Under the pieces are notes generated by a model that was not told where the DNA came from, did no database searches, and worked only from the letters and a program-made list of their open reading frames with translations. The position numbers were made by a program, and so were the translations under genes. Of a DNA stretch of 64,000 nt, positions 25,074 through 36,775 are shown in pieces (the first letter of the stretch is position 1; every line of letters starts with the position of its first letter). Location: assembly GCA_019454045.1 (NCBI GenBank), contig SKCR01017980.1:98641-162640 (forward strand). The letters run 5' to 3'. Origin of the DNA: Zanthoxylum bungeanum. Taxonomy: Eukaryota > Streptophyta > Magnoliopsida > Sapindales > Rutaceae.

Positions 25074-25604
25074 TCATTTTGTAGGAAACTTCAGAACTTG
25101 GTGATATGTGGATGAAACAGCTCTCATTTCGTGGATCCATGGTCTTCCAACGATAATATTGTAGGCTGAAGGACAGTCTAAGACTAGGAAAGTAGTCATC
25201 TTGTTGACCCCTCCTGCATAGACTGGAAAAGTTATTTCTCCTATGGTGAATTTCTGCTCACCACTGAACCCAATTAACACCGTTGTTCGTCTGTTAACTT
25301 TCTCTAGTTTGGCTCCCATGTCCGCAAGAGCTGTAGCAAAGACGATGTTGGTTGAAGATCCTGTATCCACTAGTACCCGTTTGATCATAAAGTTGGCCAC
25401 TTGTAAGGAGACCACCAAAGCATCATGATGTGGATTCATACTACCGGAATTACTGTCGTCTGGGAACTCCATGATCAGATTGGTAAACATCCTCTCCACG
25501 GACAATGTAGAATGAGGAATGTTCATCATGACTGCCATGGTATGTCGTTTGGCTGCTGAGTAGGAAACCCCACTGACCTCTGATCCCCCCGAAATAAAAT
25601 TCAA
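25074..25604 (-). pseudogene. Gypsy aspartic protease segment
   Basis: A 176-residue open segment with the retropepsin active site VLVDTGSSTNIVF, a beta-strand YNIIVGRPWIH and a conserved FTIGEITFPV stretch. It joins gag upstream and pol downstream through stops or frame changes, so it is part of a gag-pol pseudogene rather than a separate gene. Confidence 0.85.
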
Positions 25605-25626
25605 TGTGTTGTCGATTGGTGGAGGT

Positions 25627-27092
25627 GGTATGAGAGCCTCTCATTGACATTCCCTTTCGTCTCTTCGGGCTAAGGTAGCTTTTCCTTTCTATGTAAGTAA
25701 ATCCCTCAGAAATCCTTTGTTCAGTAGTTCCAGAACCTCTAACCTCAAAGCTACACATTCTGCTGTCGTATGGCCATAGTCCCGATGGAATTCGCATCAT
25801 TTACTTGTGTCATTCTTCTTGGAACTTTATCTGTTTCGTGGGGGCCATCTCACCTCACTTCCCATCTTCTTGAGGACCGAAACCAATTCCACTGGGGAAA
25901 CAGAATAGTTATAGTCTGGTAGCCTCGGTTTGTCTACTGGAGCTCTCTCTTGGGCTCTGTATGGAAGATGTCGTCGGTCAAAATCTCTACGGAGGGGTTG
26001 ATGCTCTTTTCTTTGATGATTCTTCTTGTCTGAAAGATGGCTAGGTATCATCTTTGAGAATTCTTTATGTCGTTTGGAAGCATGGTGAATTATTTCATTT
26101 TGTAAGTTGGAGGAATTATCTTTCATTTTATTCCTCTTGTCTTCTTCCTACCTGGTTTCTATTTGGGCTCGTGCCATGGCTTGGTCCATCGTGTAACATC
26201 GGAATTTGGTCAATTTTTTGTAGAGTCCACTCTCAGAGAGTAACCCATTTCTGAAAGCTTCTACAGCTGTTGGCTGATGAAGATCTGGAATAGTTATCCT
26301 TTCCTTGTTGAAGCGAGCCACGTAGCTTCGCAAGGATTCCCCCCTTCGTTGTTGGATAGCGCTGAGGTCGTCAGTAGTTCTCTCAAGCTTGCAAGAGCTT
26401 GCGAAATGTTCCACGAATTTATCTGCTAGCTGTTGATACGATTCAATGGATCTGTATGGAAGATTGATGAACCAAGTAAGGGCTGGACCTGCTAATGTTT
26501 CTCCAAATCCTCTGCACATACCAGCCTCCCATTGGTGAGGGGCCAGACCAGTCGACATCATTTTGTATTTGTAGTGGATAACATGGTCATCCGGGTCAGT
26601 GGATCCATCATATAACTTCATATCTGGTGGGCTGAACTTCCGTGGCAGCTCGACAGATGTGATGGTCTCCAAAAATGGATTGTCAGAAACGGTTCATGCT
26701 CTGCTTTTTCTTATTGGCAGTTTCACTCCTGGTAGGCTGGACATAACTGCCTCTTTAAACTCCATCATTTCCCTCCTCATGGTGGATGCAACCTGTTGTG
26801 CTTGGTCGATTGGGGAAATTGGTAGGTTCCTCTGGCCGCCACCATTTGAAGGATTATCATCTGCCACTTCGTTGAATGCTCCCAATAGATTAGATGGAGT
26901 GGCATGGTTGTTGGGTTGATCTGGGATATTATGATGTTGAGATGTGGATGAGATTAACTACAGCTGCTTTTGAAGGTTTATGTTGGAGTTTCGCATGGTT
27001 TGGTTTTCCTCTTCCAAAGCTTGCAATCTATCCTGGAGTATGGCTAGCTGTGATGCTACTGGATCCGGTGTTTGTTCGTTGATAGAAGCCAT
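25627..27092 (-). pseudogene. Gypsy gag, multiply interrupted
   Basis: The ATG at 27092 opens MASINEQTPDPVASQLAIL and a coiled-coil-like stretch but stops after about 45 codons. The gag core is intact as an ORF at 26148-26672 (WFINLPYRSIESYQQLADKF, AIQQRRGESLRSYVARFN), matching the retrotransposon gag domain. A C-terminal CEFHRDYGHTTAEC zinc-finger-like motif follows near 25790, preceded by a TGA where Trp would be expected. At least four stops or frame changes break it, so it cannot make a full capsid protein. It would act in particle assembly. Confidence 0.82.
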
Positions 27093-27153
27093 GATGATTG
27101 TGCTTTTGATTGTTATATGATGAGAGATCTTCACCTGCTATGAATCGCTAAGG

Positions 27154-27171
27154 CCCCACTGTGGGCGCCAA
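27154..27171 (-). promoter_or_regulatory. Primer-binding site of the gypsy element
   Basis: The minus strand reads TGGCGCCCACAGTGGGGC two to three bases inside the 5' LTR. This is the typical plant Ty3/gypsy tRNA primer site; the exact tRNA was not checked. Confidence 0.85.
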
Positions 27172-27173
27172 AT

Positions 27174-27874
27174 TGTGGATATTGGTTTTCGCCCGAGGTC
27201 CACAATCAGAATTTGTAGGTTGGGGGCACTAGCGATCCTGCAAGACAAAGTAGAATGAGCGGGAGTAAACTACCCACTGGTGTGGTGGGTGCCGGGAGCA
27301 CTTCGACGCTCAAGTCAGTAGTATGAAATGAGCAATAAATAAGTAAAATGTGAAAGCAAGGTTCATTATTACCTCATCTTTCTTTTGGGTGGCCGTGAAG
27401 GCGGTGATAAGTGTTTAGGAATGAGGAATTCTGAGAGAGAATAGAGGCTTGTATGAGAGTAAAGAAGTTAACTTAGAGAACTCTCCGTTAACTTATTTTT
27501 TTTAGCTTGAATCATGCTTCCATTTATAAGCCAAGAAATACTGCATTCTTAGTTGGCAGACGAAGGTAAGTCCCACAACGTGATCAAGATATAATTAATT
27601 AGTGATAAAAAATCTCATCATGTGGTGAATAGATATCATGTTTAGTAAAAGAGGGAAATAGTTGGTAGTGACTTGATGTATGTTTATATTCTGTTTATTG
27701 GTTTGGCTTTGTGTGTGTAGCCTTATATACAAATAGTATAAGGTTTTGGGTTTTGCTTTGGGCTTTCCAGAATAGTGTTAAACTCTCTAAGCTGGGCCTC
27801 AGTCTATGGGTTTCATTGGTACTTGGGTCCGGATAAAAGACGGATTTGCCCCTGGCCCAATTCTAGTCCGCACA
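27174..27874 (-). repeat. 5' LTR of the Tat-type gypsy element
   Basis: 701 bp, TGTGGATA...CCGCACA on the plus strand. It is next to the primer-binding site and so is the 5' LTR for minus-strand transcription. Confidence 0.93.
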
Positions 27875-28090
27875 AATATTAGAGGGGAAAGATGAAAAGT
27901 TCAAAATAGAGCATGCGGAGAATCCAAGGCACGTAGAGGAAAAATACAACATGAAGATAAATTTCGCACATTCCACGAATATTGAAGTGGAAACTGAAGA
28001 GAACCCCTCAGATGCTCAGTTGGTCATTTTGTTCCAACAGTCGGATGATGTTATGAGTATTATTCATAAAATTAACTTTATATAAATTAT
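27875..28090 (+). pseudogene. DUF1985-gene pseudogene, 3' portion after the gypsy insertion
   Basis: Begins with the duplicated target aatat, then an open stretch of about 70 codons (words EGKDEKFKIEHAEN and LVILFQQSDDVMSII) to a stop near 28086. It continues the reading frame broken at 16384. No Ulp1 His-Asp-Cys catalytic region follows. Confidence 0.5.
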
Positions 28091-28355
28091 TTTACCAGTT
28101 ATATATTATAAATAGTATAATATGTTTTAATTACAGTTAAATGTTAAACAAATATTGATGCCGATATCTATTGAGAAAATCTACCCCCTTGGCAATCTGT
28201 CAGACGTATTTTACGGAATACGCCAAGGTGGATTGGAGAGGTATGTACTTTTACATTCTTGACTTAAGTTCTATAATTACACTTAGTCTAATTATAATTG
28301 TTATTGTTTATAGTATAAACAACGGATAGAAGACCAGAGAGAGCTCAAATGATGG

Positions 28356-28501
28356 CCGAGTGTTTTTTTTTGAAGGTGAAAAGTTATTTTGAGGGCATTT
28401 TGGTTATTCTATATGATTATTGGCCAGAATGGATATACAAATCCAGTAATGGTTAATTGAGAAAAATACATTGTTTTATTAACTAGTTTGACTAATTTCC
28501 C
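28356..28501 (-). repeat. Right TIR of the Mutator-like element
   Basis: Inverted partner of 12474-12620, ending CTAATTTCCC beside the 9-bp flank aaatgtcta. Confidence 0.8.
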
Positions 28502-28510
28502 AAATGTCTA

Positions 28511-29599
28511 TGGATAGTTTGAATGCATTTGTGAATATATAAATTTTTTTTTTGGAAACGTTGGAAATCCCGAGTTTAAGTGGAGCATGTAAAATTTCTT
28601 ACTGTTCCAGGTTCTTATAAGAAATACACCCCTAAACTCGAATTCAGAACCCGGCAATTAAATTTTAAGTCATTTGTCACCAAAACTCACCCTTTGGGGT
28701 GTTAATTTATTTCTTGGTGTGCTGATAACCACCTCAAGCATTGCGAAAATTATATGATGTGCCGGGTGTTTATGAGAGAGATGACATATACACCCGACAC
28801 ATGATATACCACCTCCAAACATCAAGAATATGCAGCTTTTAAATAGAATATGTCTCGGTTGGGGGGTTTTGGTATTTTTGGTTATTTTAGTTTTGTCTGC
28901 TGTTCAGTTCGCTGCATATGAGACTTGTTGTTTTTAAAAGAAATTTTACACTTCACAACCTTATTGTCAAGTCCAATATGGTTTTGATGTTTAATGAAAT
29001 CAATGAATGTTAGATTTGACATTTTCTGATGATGACTCATTCTGAGAAATTTAATCTGATATCAATCAATTTATGATTAATCAAAAATTAATCAAGAATA
29101 AAAAAAAAATTAAAACATATATTTCGAGATTTTCTAAAAATTATTAAAAATCATGCACATATCATTAAAAAAAATTACTAATTAATCTAAGAATCTTTAT
29201 TTATTAATATAAATAAGAGCCATTTTGATATAAATAGACAAATTTATCTTTATATAAGAAAATATAATAGATTGAGGATATTAGTGTTATTACTAAGGTA
29301 ATAATTCATTTAAATCAAAATATCACTTTTTTATCGTTACCAACAAACTCTCTCCCTTTTGACACAATCATCCATTTAAAAAAATCGAAAAAAAAAAGAT
29401 TAAAAATTGAAATTAAACTATTCGTAGGAAATGACAAAATCACTGAAATTTCGACGTCATTTTAAAGCGGTCAAAATCGCCCCGATCGAATTATTGAGAT
29501 AACGATTTGTGATTAAGCACCGCTCGGGTTACATAAACAGATTATATTAAGTTATATTAATAACAATTAATTTGGTAACCACTTATGTGTTAGAGTTCA
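28511..29599. other. AT-rich spacer after the MULE
   Basis: No gene, TIR pair or RNA recognised. Confidence 0.5.
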
Positions 29600-29607
29600 C
29601 ATGACTG

Positions 29608-30085
29608 TAGGAGTGGTAATTTGAGTTATGATTCGTTTATTTATTCAATTCGTTTTAAGCTCATTAATTTGTTTATTCGTTTAAGCTCATTGATTCGTTT
29701 ATTCGTTTAGAATTCGTTTTATTATTTTATTATACAAGTTATTGTTATTTTTCAATTAAAATTCGAGAAATTATGATTAATTACCATAGAAAAATAATAT
29801 TTTCGATATTTGGTGAGATATTTTTAATAAATATATTAATTACATATTTCATATGTATATATTTATGAAAAATCAATGTAAATAAATCATGATAAATTAT
29901 AATATTGAATAATATCATGACTAAACGAATATTAGTATTCGAATCGTTTAATCAATGAATCAAATACGAATCTTGATATTAGGATTCGTTTAATAAACGA
30001 ATCGAATACGAATTCATTACATTTTGATTGGATTCGTTTAAGATTCGATACAAATTCGATTCGTTGATTAGTTTTGCCACCCCTA
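29608..30085. mobile_element. hAT-like MITE, 478 bp
   Basis: The ends are TAGGAGTGGTAA and, inverted, TAGGGGTGGCAAAAC. The flanks are catgactg (29600-29607) and catgattg (30086-30093), 7 of 8 matching. Subterminal attcgttta/taaacgaat words are dense on both sides. No coding capacity. Confidence 0.82.
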
Positions 30086-30183
30086 CATGATTGTAATCAA
30101 AACATTAAATAAAAATATTGAAGTAAAATAGGGAAGAAAATGATGGAAGAATGCAGCTGAACTAAATAATCAATGGCAAACAC

Positions 30184-32813
30184 CTATGAGGTATCAACAG
30201 TGTTTTTAGCCCTTTCTCTCACCATGGTCTTAACAAATAGCTCCCCTGCCCTATAAGATGATCGAACCTGGAAAAAAAAACAACACATGGAAGAAAATTA
30301 GCTCATCTTTGGCGATTTTGCAAGAAACTCGCTTAAGGGCATTGATCTTGGAAATTCATTCAATCTACAAAGTTGGAATTATGCTAAAATGTCCATTCAA
30401 GGCAGAATAAATCACCAGGGGTCCGCTGGCTACATAACGGAATCCGATAGACTCCCCATATTCCTTCCAGAAATCAAACTTTTCCGGGGTAACATACTCT
30501 TTGACTGTCAAATGTAGGGGTGTTGGCTGCAGAAACATGACCAGTTACAGTTAAATGTTCAACTACTTAGTAGAAATAATGTAAGATTGGACCAGCTCTG
30601 AATCATTGGCATAGCAAGTCAGAAAACAGCTAGCTTAAAATGAGATAAGACTCTGGCCCTCCCATGTATATAGATCGACATTGCGGAATATTTGCATCCA
30701 CACTTACCTGAAGATACTGCCCAAGTGTCAGAATATCAACATCTACAGCCCTTAAATCCGCCATTGCTTCCTTCAACTCATCATCAGATTCTCCAAGGCC
30801 CAACATTATAGAAGATTTTGTTACCATCCCCTCCTCGCTTAACTTTGCATGTTTTAGAACTGATAGGCTTTGTTCATACCTGCATAATCAAACTATATAG
30901 CCGAATTAGAACTTGCTAAGAATACTACTGAAGGACTACTGATCTAAAGGAACCACCTTTTCGGTTAGTGATCCAGGGATCACTTCTTGAGTTGAACCAT
31001 TCAATTCATTGTGAAGTAAAAAGTAAATAAATAAATAAAATAATAGAAACTCATAAACAGACAACTTACCCAGCCCGAGGATCTCTAACAATTCGCTGGA
31101 GCCGTTTCACAGTCTCAATGTTGTGGGCAAAGACATCCAACCCTGAGTGAACCAGAGTTTCTACAGCTTTTAGGTCACCTCGGAAATCGGATGTTAAACA
31201 TTCAACCATGATATCAGGTTTGAGTTTCTGTAAATGGGTTGTAGAGAATCCAATCAAAATTTTCATTCAAATTCCAATCTCATTTTTCCATGAATATCTT
31301 GACAAACCCAACAGTAAAAAAGCAACTCATAACCATGTTAAAAAAGAGATGCAAACCTTCATAGATTTGACAGTCTGTGCAAAATGTCCACTTCCACCAT
31401 CAGGTATATCATCACGATCTACACTCGTTAGAACAATATAATCCACCCTACGACAGTCAAGTCATGAGCAAAATATTGTCATAATGACAGCACCTCTAAA
31501 TTCAGCAATTATGTATACTAATGCACCAAGCAAGTGTATATGTATGCAATACATATAACAAATATTTATGACAGAACCAACTCAAAGCTCTCAACTAAAC
31601 CAATAATCTATTTATCTCAAATATAAAAAAAGTCTGAGATCCTATAAACCAAAATTACTGCTATTCCCCAAAGTTCCACGGAACGAAAAACCAAGATCCA
31701 GACATCAAACTTGAGTACTTCATTTAGTCATTCATAGATGTAAAATAAAAGAGTTATTGGGAAAAAAAGGGTAAGAATAGAGTATCATGAGTTCTTTGCT
31801 TATAGTACATGTATTTTTGTGAACCATTTATTCTTTTGTTGAGCTTGTAGCAAAAATGAAATATTTCATGCAGATCGTATGTTACTAATGTTGCTAACAG
31901 CTCATTGGTAACTTGCATGCAGTGGCCAACTATAAAGTTATATCACTAAACTTTTTAAGACCTACCCCCAACTAGCAATGGCCTTGGCAGTGTTTTCAGG
32001 CTCCATTGGGTCAGGTGGTGCGGGATTTCTGCTGGTTTTCACAGCACAAAACCTGCAGCCGCGGGTGCAAGTATCTCCTAGAAGCATGATTGTTGCAGTT
32101 GCAATGCCGTCCCCACCTCCATTCCAACACTGCCCAAAATAACTTCAAACATTTAGCTTAAATCACATCTAAATCCAATACATTAAGACTGAGTTTGGTA
32201 GAGAGTATTAAACTGAGGGTATGAGCTGTAGAACAAAAGTTAGGGTATAAGCTAGGGTAAAAAATAATCTTGAGATTATAATTTTATGAGAATATAAGCT
32301 AGTTTATAAGTTTGCGTTAATTATATGTTTGGTGTAGTCGTGCGGCTACATCTTGTAAACTCTCCAAATGGGAAATTAAGAACTATTTAAAAAAAATTAT
32401 AAACACAACAATTAAAACTAGAACTAAAAACCCAATTCAAAGATCTAACAGTGATCAAATTAAAGAGCAACCCAGATAAATAAAAAGCAAACAAAATCCA
32501 AAACAGAGAAAGAGATGGAGACCTCTCCAATATTGGGGCACTGGGCTTCCTCGCAAACGGTGTTGAGTTTCAAAATGGAAAGAGATTCTTTAACTTCTTG
32601 AAATTTCTGTCCTTGAGGAGCTTTCTGTCTCAGCCACTCTGGCTTCTTCACATTCGGATCTCTCCCCGTGTACGGACCCATATATTGTTTTTGTGGTGGC
32701 TTCACCATGTCAGTCTTTGACTGGCATCGGATTTTACTGGGGCTTGCGAATGAAATTGAAGGTTTCCAAATCGACTGATGAATCATTGTGATGGTCACTT
32801 TTTGAGGGAACAA
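30184..32813 (-). CDS. LIP1P: Lipoyl synthase, plastidial
   Basis: Radical SAM enzyme inserting sulfur into octanoyl groups to make lipoyl cofactor for plastid pyruvate dehydrogenase. Seven exons: 32523-32813, 31966-32129, 31357-31447, 31070-31227, 30708-30879, 30416-30526 and 30184-30267; all join in frame, ~356 residues. The auxiliary cluster motif C-x4-C-x5-C ([12 protein letters not shown]) spans exons 1 and 2. The radical SAM motif CTRGCRFC is in exon 2, and the C-terminal RSSY Ser ligand motif is in exon 7. The N-terminus is Ser/Lys-rich like a transit peptide, and the body follows the plastid LIP1p form ([18 protein letters not shown]). Translation may start at 32786 ([10 protein letters not shown]) rather than 32813. 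Confidence 0.95.
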
Positions 32814-33618
32814 AATGCAATAATTTTTAGGGACGTTTTTAGTGAAAATAAAGAAGAAAGTTTGGTTTTTTTTTTTTTTAAAGAAATTTATTTATTTTGT
32901 AAGCAAGGCGTTAGTGTTATGCTGCCTTTGATTTCTCCGCCTGAAACTCGACTCAATTCAATTTGATAGCTGTTTTGTTCGTTGGGCAGTTTCAACTGTA
33001 ATACCTAAATTGTGTCTACTTCCCATCTAGCCACGTGGATCTTTGCTTTGACAAGAGTTTCCACATTAGTATGATTCAATCCCATAGAGAGCCGGTCTTG
33101 GGTTAGTCCACAGTCCACACAAGCCATTAAAATTTAATTCAAAATTAAAACCCCGAGCAAAAAAAATTTCAATTTTTAAATTTCATATTATATATTTTAT
33201 CATCTTTCACAAAAAAAGAAGAAGAAAACAACTGTTGTATTGATATTAGATTGAGATTGTTGAGAAAAGAAAAACAACACTAAAAATGGATGATTTTATA
33301 TTTTTATTTTTTGCTTTCTTCAATTGTGCAGATCCATACAGGAGACAAATAAATATAAAGGGCTAAACTTTTAAATCTTAAACCAGCCTTGGTTGTGTCA
33401 ATTCAGTCAATAATCGACATCATTGTTTCTACCAAAATTGAAATTCAGATAAATGGTATAACATTGTATTGTGTATGTGACAAAATATGAACTGGCAATC
33501 TCACCAAAAAATTTCAAGGTTTCAGGATCCCGGAGAAGATGTATTGTAGAGAAACTACGCTACCTGTTTGAAGAACTACTTAATCTAACTAAACTGTCAT
33601 TCAGTTTGATACTGTGAA
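32814..33618. other. Intergenic spacer between two minus-strand genes
   Basis: Contains the LIP1P upstream region and the 3' flank of the next gene. AT-rich; no further gene seen. Confidence 0.6.
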
Positions 33619-35803
33619 TCAAGGAGCAGGATCGGATGAGTTCTCATTGGAATCTTCTTCTGAATCAGAATCGTTAATCATCTTCTCAAGTGAATCCATA
33701 TCCCCAGCTTCTGAAAGAGTATGTTGCCGAAGCTTGTCTGCGTCTTCGCTGAGAAAAAGATCAAACAGGAGAAATAATTACATTTTGCGTTAGTTTGAAA
33801 CTTGGAAAGAGCGAGGAAGAATAAAGTTGCAAGGATGAAGGCTTACTCTGTCACCCCAAATATTTCCTTGACAATTAAGGAGCTATCCCTTGAACAGAAC
33901 TCTGGCAGCTGGACCAAAAGTTTAGAACCAAAAGCACAATCGATTCAACATTTTATATATAAAAAAACACCAATAAAATTAAAACTAATATAGCAACAAA
34001 ATACGTCTTCCCCTCCCCCAGGCAAAAAAAAGTTCAAATATTGCATCTAAAAGGGGCTCAGACGTTCTGTCTAACCAAAAAGTGGAATTAAATAGGAAGA
34101 TCACACAAAGATCTTTCTTTTACCCAGATAAATGTGAACCTTGTGACTATGATAAGATTCAGAATATCAAAGAAACCATGTCATTCACTGAGCATAAATA
34201 TTTCAGGAGCCCAACTGCACAGTTCAACCAACAGGAATCATATGGGGGGACGGACATTAACCAAAACGATATATGCAATCTTTCAGGGGCAATAACACAT
34301 AAAGAATAAGATCAAATGACTGGTTGCGCAAGGCAGTTTTCAAACCTATCCTAAAGATTAACACAATCAAGGGTAAAAGTATGTATTCACAGAAAGAAAA
34401 ATGGCATAAAATATTGAAGCAAAGATCACAAAGACTGTTCGTTCGGTTACTTTACCTCAGACAGATAGAAAACCTTTCCAAAAAGGGTCTGTACAGCAAG
34501 TTTTCTCTTAAATCCCTTTTCAGAGTACCCAGACATATTCATGACAACCGGACCTGAAAAACAAACACGAGCATCGATAATAGGCAATTCTGTTTTTATT
34601 GTACTAATATACTATTATGCTTCTTTTGTTCGTTGTGGGAACTGTAAACATGGACATACCGAATGACCGAACGAATATATTCATTTGAGAGAAAGAATAA
34701 TGGGGACATGGACTTGTAAATTTACTATGACGGATTTCTCAAAAGTTTATAGATTAACTTTCATTTTGTGATTTTAAGGATAAAACATCTACACAACTAA
34801 GCTCAACATATAATTTCCCCAACTTTTTAGCACAATGACAGCATCTTATGACAAGCATGAGGATAATGCAAGCCAACAGTCCAGAATCTTACCTAAGCTA
34901 TATCAGCCAAAAGCTAGAGATTTCAGGCAAGCCTACAACAATGGAACATCACCAAATGAAATTGTCTACGGATTAGCAATACGGGCAAGACTTGAAAGAT
35001 CTAAAAACAATATTATTATTTCCAAATTTATGTCCCGAATCTTATTTGAAAGAAAACCTTTTCTTCAAGCTTTCTCAAAATTTCAGTTAAAATGAAAGAA
35101 AATTCTGCATACCAACATAGATAACATTTACTGACATCTATAAGGAATTCCATGCATGAAGACTAATATATAAAGTCTTTATAAAAGCACTGGGATACAT
35201 TACACAGGAAAGATTGACAGCCCTAAAAAAACCCAATTTTGTTCTGTTTAATCTGGTACAATTGGTATTATTTATCCACATCTTGCACCATTCCATAAGA
35301 AGAAAATAAACTGGGCAGTTATGTCAACAGGCCTATCAAATAAGTTTAAAAACTAGCAGGGTAATTGATTGATTAACAGCAGATCTTGTGTCAATAAGAA
35401 CAAGACCTGCCTGATGATTGTTCACGAAGTGCATCCCAATCAAGTACAAAACACGAGTAGCAGACCGTATGCTTTATACATAAATATACAGTCATCAGAT
35501 AATTGCCACACAGAGTAATGAACAATGTATGCACTAATAACTGTTTACTGATTATAGTTACCTTTCTCTCGAACAATGCGCCTTGAGATTTCATTCAAAA
35601 TTTCAGCAACCTGGGAATAATCCAACATAGAAGCTTTTCTAAGCTGGATTAAGTTAACAACCAGTTCTGGATTAAAAGGTTTCTCATTCAATGCATAACG
35701 AATATACTTCCGCAAAATGTCCTCCATGCTAAAACCTGTCTGGATGAGAATTAGCAATTGGTATCAAAATCCAAGAAACAATAGACTGACAACAAGCAAG
35801 CAC

Positions 35804-35844
<41 letters not shown>

Positions 35845-36775
35845 TCCATATCCATTTCTGTGCACAATAAAGCAAACCCACTGCCGCATTCTCTTTAAAT
35901 ATGATACTAACTTGCACAGAAGAATCATCCAAAGCAAGTATAACACGTCTCACCTTTTGCACTAGTCCCTTCAAAGCTGATGGATTTACTGCATCTCCTC
36001 CGCTCTGGAACAATTCATCTATTCCTTTGCATAAGGTAGCATTCTTGTTGACCTAAACATAAATTAACTCAGATTATTCAAACCTGCAATTATAGTTAAC
36101 GAATCTAAAAATGTATCTATTCTGCTTCTGCTTAATATCTAAAGCACAACTAATTTTTTAATTTTTTTTTAAAACACCCACTCTTACTTATCTACTCGTG
36201 ATTTTTATTCAGATTTAAAGCCACAACACACCAATCCTAAACATACCCTAATGCTAAAAAACACAATGAAAAGTAAAAATCTTTTCTTTTCAATTATTCT
36301 AAGCAAAAAAAATAGAAATTGATAAGATGGGATAAGAGATAATTCCACTAACCAATTTTCTGCGTTTGAACTTAGGAGAATTGAACTTCTTAACAGTTTT
36401 GACAAAAGCAATGACAAAGCTAACGCCAACATAAGCCAATGGGACAGCGAGAATCCAAGGCAATTTGCTTTGGCCGACTCTGGGACCAGGAATGGCTTGA
36501 GTGACTGACCCAGTAAACTCCACCAAGTCCAATGCTTTCTCCTGAATCCATGGCAACTCTTCTTCGACTTCCACTTCAACTTCCTCTGCTTCTTTCTTCG
36601 TTTCCTTTGTAGCTGATGATTTCTTGTCGTTTTGGGCTGAAACGACGAGGGAAGAGAACTGATGGGTTCTTGTTCTCTGTGGGATTGGTAAAAGAGAAGG
36701 CGATGAGAAGGGTGGTTTGGGAATTTTGGGTCGGGGGAGAAATTTGAGAGAAGAAGAAGTTGCAAGAGAAGCCAT
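33619..36775 (-). CDS. Plastid-targeted conserved plant protein with one membrane segment, function unknown
   Basis: Six exons: 36353-36775, 35954-36052, 35562-35739, 34456-34553, 33847-33908 and 33619-33748; all phases join, ~329 residues. The start MASLATSSSLKFLPRPK and the Ser-rich first ~50 residues look like a transit peptide. An acidic KEAEEVEVEVEEEL tract (≈60-75) is followed by a hydrophobic helix (WILAVPLAYVGVSFVIAF). A basic KRRK stretch and a helical domain come next (FSMEDILRKYIRYALNE, VAEILNEISRRIVREKG, FGKVFYLSELPEF). The C-terminus is acidic (NDSDSEEDSNENSSD). The helical part loosely recalls TIC110-type repeats, but that is only an impression. A thylakoid or envelope location is inferred. 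Confidence 0.85.
35808..35842. repeat. (CA)n microsatellite in an intron
   Basis: About 17 CA units within intron 2 of the plastid-type gene. Confidence 0.95.

Larger units (their letters stand above)
16385..27874 (-). mobile_element. Full-length Ty3/gypsy retrotransposon, Tat lineage, 11.49 kb
   Basis: Both LTRs are present (16385-17083 and 27174-27874), with a 5-bp TSD aatat at 16380-16384 and 27875-27879. The minus-strand order is 5' LTR, PBS, gag, protease, RT, RNase H, second RNase H, integrase, then a long 3' region with an antisense gene and tandem repeats, and the 3' LTR. A second, archaeal-type RNase H and a TGGCGCCCA primer site are marks of the Tat lineage. The LTRs differ at roughly 25 positions by eye (about 96-97% identity), so the insertion is not very recent. 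Gag carries several stops while most of pol is open. Confidence 0.93.
12474..28501 (+). mobile_element. Mutator-like element with long TIRs and DUF1985 pseudogene, split by a gypsy insertion
   Basis: The ends form a long inverted repeat: about 12474-12620 against 28356-28501, mostly collinear (shared words include gggaaattag, caatg/tattttttctcaatta and ccctcaaaataacttttcacc). The flanks gaatgtata (12465-12473) and aaatgtcta (28502-28510) agree at 7 of 9 positions, fitting the 9-bp TSD of MULEs. The interior carries a DUF1985 gene fragment on the plus strand, a domain known from plant MULEs that also carry Ulp1-like proteases. The gypsy element 16385-27874 interrupts it. No MURA transposase or Ulp1 catalytic region was seen. 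Without the insertion the element would be about 4.5 kb. Confidence 0.8.

Noticed and set aside
32190..32345. Possible MITE in LIP1P intron 1
   Set aside because: Shares words with the FyPP MITE, but no terminal inverted repeat or TSD could be fixed.
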